This document shows positions 12,149-25,707 of a DNA stretch of 64,000 nt, piece by piece (position 1 is the first letter of the stretch; the number at the start of each line of letters is the position of its first letter). A program made the position numbers and the translations under genes. The notes below the pieces were generated by a model. That model saw only the letters and a list, made by a program, of their open reading frames with translations. It did no database searches and had not been told where the DNA came from. The stretch spans positions 622,501 to 686,500 of the forward strand of contig NC_089447.1 in assembly GCF_026210795.1 (NCBI RefSeq), written 5' to 3'. The DNA is from Rhizophagus irregularis (lineage: Eukaryota > Glomeromycota > Glomeromycetes > Glomerales > Glomeraceae).

Positions 12149-13723
12149 ATGTCTTGTTCAAAAATATTCTCGGGAGAATTACCAGAATTAACATATGATA
12201 CTTTAAAGTATTTTAAGAATGATTTTTCAACTTTACATTCATGTATTTTAGTTAACAGATTATGGTGTCGTTTAGCGATTCCATTATTATGGGAAAACCC
12301 ATTTTCAAATCCTAAAAAAAATTATAACTTTATTGAAAGTTACTTAAATAATTTAAACGGAGATCTAAAAGCAGAATTAAATGAATATAGAATTGAGGAT
12401 AATTTATTTCCTTCAAATACACTTTTCAATTATCCTAGTCTTTTAAAATATTTGAATACATGGAAGATTCTTTCTCCAGTTTACAAGTGGTCTGAAAATG
12501 CGGTTAAAACTTTAAAACCCGAAAAAAGAGATTTAAGTGAGATTGAAAATTTCCAAAGATTAATTCAAATATTATTATATAAACTGATTATTGATAATGA
12601 TGCAAATTTACATACTCTTGAAATCGAGATCCATTGTGGTACTCGGAATTCTTATTTCAATAATATTTTAGAATTACTTTTACAAAATCCAAATTTTATT
12701 ATCCACAATGTTAAAAATTTAAACTTTTATATTCGTGATGAATTTTATAGAGGTAATAATTATATGATAGCTAAAAATCACATATTACAATTAATTAATT
12801 TACATCAAAATCTTAAAAAAATTTCTTTAACTGCTGATAAATTTCTTTTATATCAATCATTATTATTAACAAAAGATTATAATTGTTCAAACACTTTAAA
12901 TACTATCATATTAGATCACGTTAATTTTAAAGATATAATCAATTTAGATATAATATTTGATCAATTAAAAGTTTTAGAATCTGTTCATCTCATTTATTGT
13001 CGTTCTTTAAATACTAGTTTTATTCAACAAATTATTAATTTAAATAGACCATTTAAATTAAAATCTTTAATTATAGATAAGGGATCACAAATTGATGATT
13101 CATCATTTCAATTATTATTACAAAAATGTGGCGGATATTTAGAGAATTTTGGAGATAACTTTGGAGTTCAAAGTGAAATATTACTTGAATCAATCATAAA
13201 ATATTGTAAAAATATTAAATCACTTTATTTAAGTAAATTTAAAGATCAGATTGTTTATTTATTGTTCGATCTGATTGAAAATATGAAACAAAGTCTTAAT
13301 TATCTTACACTCAGTGTAGCGGGTTGTGAAAATTGTATTGAAAGTAGTTCAATTGTATTACAAAATTTGGGACAAGTCCTTCCTTTTAAATTAGAATATT
13401 TAAATTTGAATCTTCACATTAAAATGAGTGATTTTGAAGTATTCTTGAAAAATTCACAAGATACTTTTATTAAGAAATTATTGATAAATAATTTAGAAGG
13501 ACAAGATTTTTTACCTTATATAAAAGAATATATTATGAAAAAGAAAAGAGTGAAGTATCTGGCTATTATGCATTCCTTTGAAAGTACATCAGATGATGAA
13601 AACTATGACTATAAGGAATTGGCTTCATTGAAAGATGAAGTGGAGGAATTTAAGTTGTATGATATAAAAGTGCAAAGACTTTATAGCTTATTGATAAGTT
13701 TTTATGAATTTACTCGGGATTAA
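12149..13723 (+). CDS. F-box/LRR protein
   Basis: Single-exon 524-residue protein. The N-terminus (about residues 10-50: LPELTYDTLKYFKNDFSTLH, followed by VNRLWCRLAIPLLW) is an F-box of the type expanded in Glomeromycotina. The rest is made of degenerate leucine-rich repeats with recurring L-x-x-L-x-L patterns, for example around residues 245-330. F-box proteins bind Skp1 and bring substrates, recognised by the LRR part, to SCF ubiquitin ligases. The acidic C-terminus (SDDENYDYKELASLKDEVEE) is probably exposed. The start is the first ATG of an uninterrupted frame. It is a divergent paralogue of the F-box genes at 25708 and 52595. The substrate is unknown. Confidence 0.9.
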   Translation: MSCSKIFSGELPELTYDTLKYFKNDFSTLHSCILVNRLWCRLAIPLLWENPFSNPKKNYNFIESYLNNLNGDLKAELNEYRIEDNLFPSNTLFNYPSLLKYLNTWKILSPVYKWSENAVKTLKPEKRDLSEIENFQRLIQILLYKLIIDNDANLHTLEIEIHCGTRNSYFNNILELLLQNPNFIIHNVKNLNFYIRDEFYRGNNYMIAKNHILQLINLHQNLKKISLTADKFLLYQSLLLTKDYNCSNTLNTIILDHVNFKDIINLDIIFDQLKVLESVHLIYCRSLNTSFIQQIINLNRPFKLKSLIIDKGSQIDDSSFQLLLQKCGGYLENFGDNFGVQSEILLESIIKYCKNIKSLYLSKFKDQIVYLLFDLIENMKQSLNYLTLSVAGCENCIESSSIVLQNLGQVLPFKLEYLNLNLHIKMSDFEVFLKNSQDTFIKKLLINNLEGQDFLPYIKEYIMKKKRVKYLAIMHSFESTSDDENYDYKELASLKDEVEEFKLYDIKVQRLYSLLISFYEFTRD

Positions 13724-16700
13724 TTATTTAGGGAAATGGTAATTTTAAAATATCAGATAGAATAATATATAATTGTATTATTTTAAAATAAAAATTGTTT
13801 TTTACAAAATGTGATAAATAATTTAATACACAGTTTATTATGAATCTTTTGTTCTTTACCAATAAATATTTTAAAAATATTTACGAATCCTTAAAAAATT
13901 ATAGAATAAAGCGTGTTGTGTTAACCATGTGCTCATTTTGACGGATTTATCTTTGAATTTAAATAAAAGAACCAAAAAAAAAAAATACCATTTGTGCTTT
14001 ATTTTTCGTCAATACAAATACTATAAATTACTAATTTACTAGCTTAAACAAATGAAAATTCAAACTTTTTTTCTCCCATTTTAATCCTTATTGCTTCAAT
14101 TTTCTCTTCTATTTCAATTTTCTCTTCTATTTCAATTTTCTCTTCTATTTCAAGTTTCCACTTCAACTTTTTCCTATTCAATTATGATTGAAGCGAATTG
14201 TATGCATTTAAATTCATAATTTATCAATTTATCGTTTCAGTTTTAAAAATAAATTGAGGATACTACCGTTACCATCAGACTATTAATTGGGCGGAACATT
14301 TGTTTTATATAAACATGCATACATATTTAATAATTACCATAACTGTACAAATGATGAGTGTTAAATAATCTCCGCCCCTATAAAAAATTTGTTTCGTATT
14401 TTTTTATTCCATGTTATTTCCGTAGATATATTGCATCCACGAATTTATAACATCAAAACATGAAAATTATAAGTTGTTTTAATAAATTTTTAGTTATTTT
14501 TCTATAAATGCATCATATTAACGGAGTTTTTACAGAAATTACAGATAAAATTTTTTTGCAGGTTAGAATAAATTAAGTCAAAATTAATAGAAAGAAATAA
14601 TTTAATTTTCAAATTCTGACCAACATTGGAGTTTAATTTGATATTCGATTCCAACGTTTGAGTTTAGTCATGTGATGCATTTGAAGAAAAAGAATGATTG
14701 GTCAAGAAAAATATTATTAATAATTCTTTATAATAACTATGAATAAATAATAAATTATTTCTTCTTACCATTAATATTAATCTATTACTGATTTAAATCT
14801 TGTTATTTTGCTTATTATTTATCTAGCTATTATTAAAGAAAACTAGCCTCGTGAGAACTTCGTGAGAATTTATAACTATAATATCTAAATCACAATTATT
14901 GTTAATATACTGCATGTGCAAATTGATATCCATAAATAAATATTTACTGTTTATTATGGCTGAGTTGTTATTTTTTTCATAAGCTACTAATTGTTTAATT
15001 GAGGCTTTGTAAATTGGACAGAAAAAAGATAAATCATTGGACCAGAAAAATTTGTCAAGTTTTTAAATTTTACTATATTGAGATATTATTAAATTTAATA
15101 TAATAAAAATTGCCTGTGCCACTGGCTTTGATCTAAGCCAACAATATTTATCCAACCCAAAAAAATTTAAAATTCTGATAGTATGACATAGTCAAAGCCA
15201 CATTAAAATTAACTATATAAAGAATATTCAACCATATCCCCACTCTTTTTTCTTGTCATTATCCCTTATAATATTATCGACCTACACTTATCAAATATGA
15301 GTTATCTAATTATTTAAAAAAAAAATTCTATCTTTATATTATGTATCAATATCATTAGAGAATAAAATACTTATGTTATTAAAATACATTGAACATAGCA
15401 TTTTAATGAGAGAGTAATTTATGCATGACAACTTTAAAATGTGTATAAACCTAAAATAAAAGTTTAAAAGATATATATATCTGACCAAATTAATCATTCA
15501 CTGCATCATACATACAGGTGCTCCAATGTTAAAGGGTTTAGTCAACAGAAAAAAGTTAAAGTATATATTAATGCTAACAAAAAAGAAAGATCACAAATAG
15601 AAGAGAAAATGAAAAAATGAAAGGGAAAGGTGAAGACCAAATTCCTATATTATAATATTACGAATCTTTTAAAATAAAAAGTATTGTGCAGCTAAAAGAA
15701 TTAGTGATAATCACTAGTTTTTGATCTTTTATCAAACTATCAGGAAGTAAAAGAAGTTAAAGAAAAAATAATAGAAAGTTTATTCAGATAATTATATCAT
15801 ATTCATTCATTTATAATATTAGGAATTGAACAAAAAATGATATGGCATGACATGGAGATCTCTTAAAAGATCAAATCCAATTATTTAAATTCAGAAGACA
15901 AAGCCTATAATAGTTGAACTTGAAGTTATAGTTGGTAAAACATCAGTATGGTTACAAGATCAAGAAGAACCCTAATTATTATACATATTTTGTTGCTGAA
16001 ATTTTATATAATTATCAAAACAAATAAACAAATTGAAAATCAGAAATATATGTTATAGATTTAGACATCTATCAGAATATTGTCCTTTTCCTCAAAATCC
16101 ACATAATTTACCAATATGGAAAATATAGAAAAAAACTAACACAACAAATAATATAGTCTTGATCAAAATTAGTCATGTAAGTTATAAGTAATATTAAGCT
16201 ACAAAATATGATTAAAATATGTGACTTACTTTAAAATGTTAGATTATGCTCATATATCCAATTTTACTGAAATTATTACTGACGATAATGATGAAAACAA
16301 TCATTTATCAACCGTCATCAAATTGAGCAACCAAAATAGATACATTTTCTCTTAATTATAGTATAGTTTATCACATATGTAAAACACACCAAAGATCAAT
16401 GTATTGATCTAAGTAAAGATTTGGTGTATTAAGAGGCAAATAGCAGAAACTCTGAGAATATTAATGGTCTTATTCACTCACCTCTCTTTGAAAAAATGAT
16501 TGCAATTTATCATATTTTTTTACAAATTACAGATTGACTTTGGGAATTAATGTTGGCTGAGATTAAAGAACTCAATGATCTAACATGAGTAGCAAAAGAT
16601 TCAATAGGCTACTTAATATAAATCTATTTATGCTATTAGAAAATGTGAAAACTATCAAATGTCGTTAAAATTACAACAACTGCAACTGTCATGCTTCTAT

Positions 16701-16840
16701 TTTTTTATTTGTGGTATATAAAAAATAAGACATGGCTTATTTGAAAAAGAAGCTATATAGTAACAAATGCAAGCTATTCCAAAAGCCCAATAACAAGTGA
16801 ATAGCACCAGCAAATACCAAATGTAAATATGAAAATAAAT
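13724..16840. other. Start of gene desert
   Basis: No intact gene. Short coding-like stretches are broken by stops and frameshifts, for example near 15890-16130, and I could not assign them to a family. Sequence is AT-rich with no long ORF on either strand. Confidence 0.5.
14096..14154. repeat. 18-bp minisatellite, about 3 copies
   Basis: The unit TCAATTTTCTCTTCTATT occurs three times head to tail, followed by a decayed fourth start (TCAAGTTTCC). It is pyrimidine-rich and lies in non-coding DNA. Confidence 0.75.
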
Positions 16841-16963
16841 TACTGTCATGTGATACCAATATCAAATCTATAGACCAAAGCAGAACTGGTTAATGGTTCA
16901 ATGGGAATTGTAGAAGACATATTATTTGAAGAACAGGTCCACTGCATTATCACAACCTCACTC
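16841..16963 (+). pseudogene. Pif1-type helicase fragment
   Basis: One frame, interrupted by a stop, reads CHVIPISNL, stop, TKAELVNGSMGIVEDILFEE. This matches the Pif1-like helicase segment in which a 'VML..NLWT..GLVNGS.G.V.DI' motif precedes the C-terminal helicase motifs. Only this piece is recognisable and flanking sequence is scrambled. It is likely debris of a Helitron or of one of the many Pif1-like genes in this lineage. Confidence 0.6.
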
Positions 16964-17685
16964 ACCATATATAATATCATGATGAAAACTTCTGGTAAAA
17001 TATATACTGTAACATTATTTAACAACTTTGATTAATTACACAACAATAACTTAATTTGGTTTAGCTGTTACTCCTTAAGTTGTCAATGTTTATAAAATTC
17101 AAGAAATACAATGGAAAAAGAAATACAACAACATCTTAGAATAGAATGGAAAAACTTAAACACTTGAAAATTTGAGTATGTTACTTCAAAAAAATTCTTA
17201 ATATACATAATTTACTATATTTGCTTATTTTAACAGTCTTCCCTCCCCCTTTTTCTTTACTTACTCGCAAAATTCTTTGCACATACCCAACCTTTTGTTA
17301 AAACTTTATATCCCTTTTAACACTATTATTAAAAATGACCTGTCACCGTTTTAAGACATTAAACAAAAAATCACAAGCCCATAATGAAGATAAGTTTACA
17401 GAAGCAGTCGGACAAATAAAAAAAGTCCATATATGCAGCCCCCAATGTCTTTATAAATGTCAAGATCTTCAATGCACATTTTGCATTCTCAAACACAAGA
17501 TTTTGGCATAAAGGCATTGCATATTTTCTTGTCTTTACCTCAATATGAATACAAGTGAATGGATTGATAATTTCAAAAAATGCCACAATTTCTAATATCA
17601 AATGAATAGTCTTATAACTCTATATGTACTAAGGAAGTAAAACAAAAAGAATCCCATAACACATGGATATTATTATTTATCAATA
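16964..17685. other. Degenerate region between relics
   Basis: AT-rich with short open frames on both strands, including a 76-codon minus-strand frame at 17371-17601 with no recognisable domain. It may contain further eroded parts of the retroelement whose RNase H piece lies just downstream. Confidence 0.4.
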
Positions 17686-17820
17686 GACATTTTCATCATT
17701 ATTTTTATGGACAGAGGTTTACCATTATTACTGATCATGCAGCACTAAAATATCTTATGAATATGACAAATCCTGTTGGAAATCTTGAAAGATGCATGGC
17801 TTATTTTACCAGTTGGCTTT
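17686..17820 (+). pseudogene. Ty3/Gypsy pol RNase H fragment
   Basis: The frame reads HYFYGQRFTIITDHAALKYL followed by MNMTNPVGNLERCMAYF. This is the retroviral-type RNase H motif 'F.I.TDH.AL..L......GR..RW' of Ty3/Gypsy polyproteins, including the TDH acidic residue. A stop follows within about 40 codons and no reverse transcriptase frame survives. No flanking LTR pair was found. Confidence 0.8.
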
Positions 17821-20150
17821 AAACCAAAAGATTTTAATTCTTTTAATTCATTATTTTTAATATGCAGACAAAATGTTTGCAAAGAAGCAATTGTGGTAAA
17901 GCAGCTGGAATAGGCATATATTTTGTTTATAACATTATTGCTCTTTCTTATCAACACAAGCAATTCTTGAAATTGTAGATATCTATGCTATTATATATAC
18001 CTAGAATAGATTATTTGTAAAAAAAATCTCCAAAGAAAATCTTCATCTTGTTAAAATTATGAGTTAACAAATAGATAGCTATTCTTTTACATAAATATTA
18101 TTATTCAAAAACTATTATTAAAAGAAATCTGGATAAATTCAAGAATAAAACTACCAATCTCAAAATCCTCAAACTGTGATTTATTCAACTTCTCATGACC
18201 ATAGAATTGGTGAGATTCTATATAACTAGATTAAATACTTTTTTTATCCATTTTTATTACATTCCACTAAAAAAAAAAACAAAAAAATCTTTTAATGGAG
18301 TTGTAAGATCTATTATGTTAATATAAAAGTGTTCTATTCAGCTAGACAATTAAGTTTAAAATTTAAAAAAAAGGGTATATTAATGGGAAATAATAGGCTG
18401 TTTATAAGGGAATTACAATTTTCTATTCTAATTATGGTATTGCAGTAATTGCACTTAATATTAGTAATTTATATTGACTTAATATAATATTATAAATTTT
18501 TATTTACATACTTGTGCTGAATGGTTGATTTATAAGTACAGCAAAGTACAAAAAAAATATAGAAATACTGCGGAATGGATAATTTATAAGTATGGAAGAG
18601 CACAAGAAACATATATTTCTACAAAATGAAATATATCATTTTCTTTTGAATTTTAAACTATTCCGTATTATTCCAGAATTTTCCAGATTTCTTAATTTTC
18701 CCGTTGTAATAATTAAAATGAAACAAAAAATTTTATCTTATATAATATTGTTATTGAAAGAAATTTTATCTTTCATATTAATTAAATTAATGCAAACAGA
18801 ATATGAAATATGAAATAACTAAAGTAGAAAGTAGAAAAATTATTGAAATTCAACTTTTTCAACAAGGCCTTCAAGAAAGAATTTGAAAATATCTATTAAA
18901 AGTTGGATCTCTAATACCACCATACAAAAAGAAGATGAAAATAAAGATTGTTTCCTATAATTGTTTAAGATGTTCTATTAAACTAAAATCAAGAATTTTG
19001 ATTGATATAATATTGAAGAAAATCTAAAGTTTCTATTACTTCTTTATATTAAAATGTAACAAAGTATATATACTAGTTTATACTTTATTGTCAAAATAAT
19101 CTAAATATGTACGAAAATTAGTATTTCAGATTATTAATTATAGATTAATCACTATCTTATGAGAATAGCAAATTATAAGATTCTTTTTATTGGGACTTTT
19201 TTCTTCAGAAAATTCAGAAATGGCATAGTTTTTACTCACAGAAGTTGACAATCGACGTCACTTGTTCAAATTCTTTTATATATTTTTGCATTTTACATTC
19301 AGAAAATTATTAGAAGACTTATTTAAGTTTGATTATTTTTCTGAAGATACAGCTATTGAAGTTTTAAGAAAGCCTCAAGATATTAGTAATGATTCGTGTT
19401 CGCACATATTGGAATAATCAATAATCATAAGGAAAATAAATAAAGTTAATTAGTAATTGTACAAATCCTAATATAACAATAACCCTAACCTTAATCCTTC
19501 CCAGCTTTCATAGTTATAGATTGTTTAGGTAATGGGTATACTTTGGATATTACTTGTGTTTTTATAATAAATTACACAATTCTAACAAGAGTATAACAAA
19601 AAAAATAAGTGGTGATTCCTACCAAGTTGAATGTTATTAGAACAACAGGGGAACTTATCTGCTGAATATATTATTTAATATTTTCAAAACTTATCTACAC
19701 TTTCAATTGATCATTCATGTATAATATGTTAGTTACCCTTGACTTAGAAATTTCTGGAATTGAATTGAGACCAAATTTTGAATAAGAATTATTCTCTTTA
19801 TTACTCTGGCCAATTCAAATAACAATAACGAAAAAGGTTTATAAATATTCTAACAAATGACAAAAATAGAAGTTTTATAGATGATTTATCCATTTAAAAG
19901 AATATTTAGGATTCATTCATTTAAAAGAACATTTAGGATGGTAAATTTAAAAAAGAATTATATAATAGAAAGAAATTGGACAAGCTTCTCGAAATGTACA
20001 TAAATTCAATGAAACACAATAAATACACAATCGCATACTTTAAATAAAGTTTCCATATCACTGAATATTGTGACTAGCCACCTAATGTAGTTATCAACAA
20101 AAGTTTAAATTAAACTGTATTATATATACATATTATGAGAACATGAATAA
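17821..20150. other. Gene desert, nothing assignable
   Basis: AT-rich sequence with scattered stops. A 73-codon plus-strand frame at 18592-18813 is rich in Ile, Leu and Phe and lacks a recognisable domain; I do not support it as a gene. Confidence 0.45.
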
Positions 20151-20154
20151 TTAT

Positions 20155-20340
20155 TGATGAAATAAGTTTATATTTAAAGCTCAATACATTTTAACATCAG
20201 AAGCTACATGGAGAATATTTCATTACCATTTACATAATGAAAAACCAGATATTATACAAGTGATATTTCAAGATAATGAGAAATATTATAAAAAAAAACT
20301 GAATGTGATGGTGATGTACAAAACTGACATGCTATGAAAA
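20155..20340 (+). pseudogene. Helitron-type helicase fragment
   Basis: The frame includes AQYILTSEATWRIFHYHLHN, then EKPDIIQVIF. The pattern 'Y(I/V)..SEA.WRIF.F.LH...P.V..L' is conserved in Helitron Rep/helicase proteins just before the helicase domain. The frame decays after about 60 codons. No Helitron ends were recognised. Confidence 0.65.
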
Positions 20341-21720
20341 ATAATAGTTTAATCTGTCTATTAATGTATCTATTTTTTCACAAATATACTTATCCTGTAA
20401 ATGCCAATTAAAATACCATCCAAGAGTTCAAGAAGGTATTGTGAAGAAAAAAGATTGACTGTAAAGATTTAATCATGAATATAAGAAATTACCATATAAT
20501 TTTAAAAATAAAATGAATGTAGAAGCTATATACTGAGAAAATACATTAATATGCAAATTAAAGCATAGTAATATATGTTATAATAATGGGTATTTAGTTA
20601 CATTTATTATTAATTTATTATATTATTGACTTTACCAATAGAAGAGGTAAATTAAGTGAGTCAAGTACTTTATAGGAATTATAGTTTTACAAATCTCAGA
20701 TTTCAATGAATTACAAATTGAATTTCCAACCTTATGCAAGTGGTATGTGTTTACTGCCACTCACTAAAACACTGGACTGTGAATTGATAATTTCTAATTA
20801 TATTACTGAAAAATTTAATGAGGTTAAACTTATATAATAAAAAAGACTAATATTCGATAAATTGCATACATTGGGAGTTTGTTCCTTTCATTTTACCTTT
20901 GACAAAAATATACTTCATGAAGCACATCTAAAACAACAATGATCTGTTGAAAGAAGTTGGTTTATAGCCGTCACTGTTTATTCTGTAATAAATATAAATA
21001 TTTTTTTAGTCGTGGAAATAATTGTATGGAACACTCAGTATGCATAATTGGAAGAAATGTACAAAATTAATCTCACCATGAAAAGCAAAATATGTGATGA
21101 AAATATAATTGAAAGAATCCTTGCTGCTATGAAACTATTATATAGTTTAATCATTCAATAATATATAAATATTATTAGAATCTATCCAATTTCAATTCAC
21201 ATTTTTTTTTCAATGTTAGATAATTACATCATATGAACTAGAAAGAAAAAAATTTCAGAGAATGAATTTAAAGAACAAAAAAATGCGTTTCAAACTTTAA
21301 TAAATACAATAGTATTGTAATTTACAATTATGGTGTATATTACCTAACATAATAGTATGTTTACAACCACTATACTATATATTTGAATTATAACATTATA
21401 TTTATTTTTATATATCATTATAATATATTATTGTATTATTATTTTCTGTAATATCCTAATACAATTTGATTTATACATTAGAAATTATATTCATTTTTAC
21501 TCTTTTCAATATGAAATAGTATGCAGTCACTTAACAAAATAGTTATTGAAGCAGGATGGTTATGCAATTCCAATTAGCATGATGTTTTTGATAATCAAGA
21601 GAATTAAATAGCAATGTTGAAATTATATGGATCAAAAATATAAATACTGCATTATTCTCTCTTCTGCTGGTTAACCATATTTAATAAAAGTATTACAACT
21701 TCTACAGCCATCATGTCCCA
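20341..21720. other. Gene desert, nothing assignable
   Basis: AT-rich, no ORF of note. Short peptide-like stretches near 20370-20500 and 20700-20760 are too broken to classify. Confidence 0.45.
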
Positions 21721-21736
21721 ATTCTATCCCAAAATT

Positions 21737-21955
21737 GTCCAAAAATATAATATGAACAAACTTATTTCATTTCTACAAGAGTGGTATATAAGAAAAACCT
21801 GGAACTCAGTCATAACACCATACACAAACTTTGCAAACAAAAAGTGAACGGAAGTGATTTTCTTGAAATGAGCAGGAAGGACTTCATGGTATATGGAATC
21901 CTTGGTGAACCTGTGCAAAGGCTCTCTAATTTCATTAAAAAGATCAACCAGTATT
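21737..21955 (+). pseudogene. SAM-domain relic
   Basis: Two frames joined by a frameshift near 21780 give NMNKLISFLQE and then IHKLCKQKVNGSDFLEMSRK, DFMVYGILGEPVQRLSNFIK. This matches the sterile alpha motif pattern 'L..LL......L.. I.. ..I.G..FL.L....L...G...GP...L..FI'. SAM domains with this 'ING..FL.LT' signature are common in Rhizophagus proteins. No start or further domain is intact, so I call it a pseudogene fragment. Confidence 0.65.
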
Positions 21956-24600
21956 TTGATTACTTATGGGTTTTACTTAATACCATCTACTACACTATTT
22001 ACTGCACCACCATTTTATTCTGATAATTCTGTAAAAATTTGTCCTATATCAAATTGGATCTTACACTTCCAATCACATTTTAGGTTAAAACAAATGCATA
22101 TACCTGTATAACAAAATAGGATAAAAAACCTGAAGTATAATATTAATTGTTATTGTAAAAAAAATTAATATAAAAGGGATAGCCACTTTAAATGCTTATG
22201 AAAATGTTGGTAGCACATAAACTAAGCAATAAAATTTCTAGTTAATTGAAAAAATAATATACTAAATGTAGCAGCCTTTAGATTTCGAAGCCAAAGACTT
22301 TTAATTGTCAAGGGTTTAGTATGACTGGCAACAATAGAATCGTCAGTTTTATGAGAAAATCAAATTCATGGTTAACTTTATACATGAGGGATTTAATTTA
22401 GGATAGTGAGTGGAATGCAATAATTAAAAATTTATTTACTGAAAAAAAAAGCTAGTAAACAAAACCAAAACCTTGGGATCCAATAACATTACTCAAGAAA
22501 TTAAGCAAAATTATGATGAAATTATAATGAATCATTATCAAAAATGATTACCATAACAATCACAAATCTTTTTGGACCCTAAGTAAAATTTATTTATTTA
22601 TAAAATTTGGAATTTATTAATTTATACTTTGTGATAAATCTTTAGGATTAATTGACTTTGAAACAATATATATATACTGAATAGTTTACACATTTAAAGA
22701 AGCTAACTGAATGGTGATACATGTGAAGGATTGTATATCAATTATATCAATTTATATAGTAGGTTCTCCTAATTAGCATAGTTGCATCTACCATAATTGT
22801 GATATATTGTGGGAGATGATTTAGGCAGTACATGTATGAATTTTATTATAATATTACAAATAAAAAAAAAGATTGTGTATTAATATATGTGATTAATCTA
22901 TATAAAAGATAATGGAAAAGAAATGTTATATACAGATGAAATAGATGTTAATGAGAAACATATTCAACAAGAGTTAAATATTTCAAAGACTTTTTATAAA
23001 AGTTGGTGGAGTTTTATTTGAAAATTTTACAGAAGTAGGAAAAGAGCTCAAATGGAAAATAGATAGTTTTGAAAGGAGACACAAGTTGAAGCTCATGTAA
23101 AGTTGAGGTATTGGCCTCTCAAATGTGACCAATGAATGAGCAGGACATAGGCAACATTGATTCTGGTAAGAGATCCGCCATCTATTTAAAAGAAAACTGG
23201 GAATTATAGGATTGGGATAGGCTGGTAAATTATTGGGAAATTGTTATAAATCTTTCCTATAAATAATTAATAATCTTGTAATCTAATCAGGGTTTTTCTC
23301 ATTTTGTTATTTTTCATCTTTTTGTCTAACAAAATGGTTTACAAGAAATATAATAGTCAAAAAGCTACGCCAAAAGAACGTATTAGGCTAGCTTGTAATA
23401 ATCTAGTTTGTAAGAAAATTAAAAGTAACTTGAAAAATGCTATGATAGGCAATTTTTTATCTGTAAAACAATAAAAGAAAAAAAGGATGGAAAGGAGCTC
23501 AAAAACTTTCACAAAGGGTGGCTAGAGTGGCGTACAAATTGTTCCTTTAAAACAAAGAGCTTCACCAAGAAGTAGGGATACTGAAGTAAGAATGGAACAG
23601 TTAATAAAGAAGAAATATTTTAAATATTTCATAATAGAATATTAACAGGTGTTGCATCTGATAATTCAGAAAAATTCTAATGTCAAGAATAGCTCACACT
23701 AACCTTGAAACAAAGCTAATATTAACTTTAACTTTCACTTTCTTATGATGATGCATAAGATTTAGCTTTATAAATTCGAGATGCTTTATGTGAAATGAAA
23801 ACAACTTTTGCTAAATGGGATTAAAGTTCATGGATTTAAAGGAAAAGGAAAAAAATCAAAAATCATTCATCCCCCTCTTCCTTCTATTAATAACAATAAG
23901 GTTGTCACTACTGTTTTAACTAATAGAAGTTAGATCACTTTAAGTTTAAATACAGGAGAATATATGAACAATAATTTTCATCATTTGAATTATAACATTT
24001 TTCAGAAAACATGTACTTCCAATTTCAAGTAAAAATTAACATGGCTCTTCCTTATATATGATAGGCCATTTAAGTATAAAGGTTTATTGAATATATAAAT
24101 AGGTAATAACATCGCACAAGCCTTTGGTGTACTCTCAAATGCTTTTCAAACAATTTTACAAGTATCCTTATTGCTTAATTTACCAAACTTTAATGCAAAC
24201 CTTGGGCAACAATTAGCACCACAATTAGCTAAATAAAGAGATCAAAACCACTGGATTATTAAGTGAAAAAGACTTTTTGGAAAGCCCGACAAAAAATTAA
24301 AAATGAATGTTCAAGACTGACCTGAGCTTGCTTATTGAGAATCTTCAATTCCAACTTTGGAGAATACTCTGAAAGAAATATACACATCATCATCAAATAA
24401 TGGAAGTAACAAAAAGCTTCTACAATCTGAATAACCACCATCCAATGTCATTGGAAGGTGCAGGATAAGTTTAAAAAATCTGAAAAGCAACAAATGCTGA
24501 ACATAATGAGTCTAATTTTAGATTTATTCATAGTAAATTTTGTATATTTTGAAAATATTAAGAAGATAATTGGTTTCAATTGAAGAGGAATAAAATTTAT
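21956..24600. other. Gene desert, nothing assignable
   Basis: Mostly AT-rich sequence. A 46-codon frame beginning MVYKKYNSQKATPKERIRLA at 23334 looks protein-like but ends quickly. A stretch near 24050-24235 reads partly as coding, without a family match. Confidence 0.4.
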
Positions 24601-24629
24601 CTAACTTTTAATACTAATATAGATTCATA

Positions 24630-25066
24630 TCTATAAAAGATAGTTCATGTCCAAGCAACCAAATCAAACAACTTTTCAATTATTTTGATGGTATTTAAAC
24701 TATGACTAGTTATACAATAGCCTGATTTGAATCCAATTGAAAACTTATGGTCAATCATAAAAAATAAGGTGGAGAAACAGATGCCAAAATAATCTTGATG
24801 ATCTGGAAAATTTTATGGTGGAACCGTGGAAGAATGGCAAAATATTCCAGAAACTGTTCTAATTAATTTTTTAAATTCAGTGAGATGACGTTGTGAAATA
24901 ATTATTGAAAATAATGGTGAACGTATACCATATTAAATTTTTTTAATAAATTGTCAAGGTTTTTTGGCTTTAAAATAAAAAAAATTTCATGTGATTTATT
25001 ACAATAATTGAACATTGTCGATCAATTTTTTAATTCTCATTTTTTTTGTCCTCACTGTATATGAAA
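24630..25066 (+). mobile_element. Tc1/mariner-type transposon, decayed right end
   Basis: The frame PDLNPIENLWSIIKNKVEKQ at about 24721 is the 'SPDLNPIE..W' motif (third acidic residue of the DDE triad) of Tc1 transposases. Farther on, EEWQNIPETVLINFLNSVR, stop, RCEIIIENNGERIPY is the C-terminal 'W..IP...L..S...R...VI...G....Y' motif. Stops and a frameshift show it is dead. About 110 bp downstream the sequence TTTTTTTGTCCTCACTGTA looks like the right terminal repeat. I did not find the left end. Confidence 0.82.
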
Positions 25067-25707
25067 GAATAATTAGGTAAAAATAAAAAAAATGTTATAG
25101 AAAGAATTTTTTTATTTAACAGTTTAGATTTTATTATTATAATTAAGGAGTATTTTATCGTAATTATATATTACAGTACAGGAATAGAGGAGTTAATTGA
25201 ATGCCTACAAAGTTCATATTTCTAAAACAAAAATAAAAACCATAATCATAACTCTTATTGCCAATAAATTTGTAGTGTTAAAATGTTATTATATAATATA
25301 TGAGAAGGATATAAAATAGCAGATTGTACAACAATGTTAGGAAATACTAAATTTTTGCTCTCTATGCTTCACTCTCTATAACAAATCATCTTTTATTAGG
25401 CCTTGCAGAAACCAGATCAACTATAAAGCAGATTGTTATTTTTTGAATTTTGCTTGATAAAGAATTGTTTGTGGTTCAGACTAAATAGAATAAATTATGA
25501 ACTTTTTACAAAAAATTATTAGTCTAACTATTTCATAATTCCAGGTCATGGCATATAAATTGGAAATTTTAGTTATAAATAATTTATATTAATAATTTAT
25601 TAAAAATGAATAATTATGTATTATACAATTATACAATATATTAGATATTTAAAATTCAACATAAAAAAATTTGAATTTGATAATAAAATACTAATACTAT
25701 TCAATAT
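25067..25707. other. Intergenic, no gene seen
   Basis: AT-rich spacer at the 3' end of the minus-strand F-box gene; no ORF or repeat worth reporting. Confidence 0.5.
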
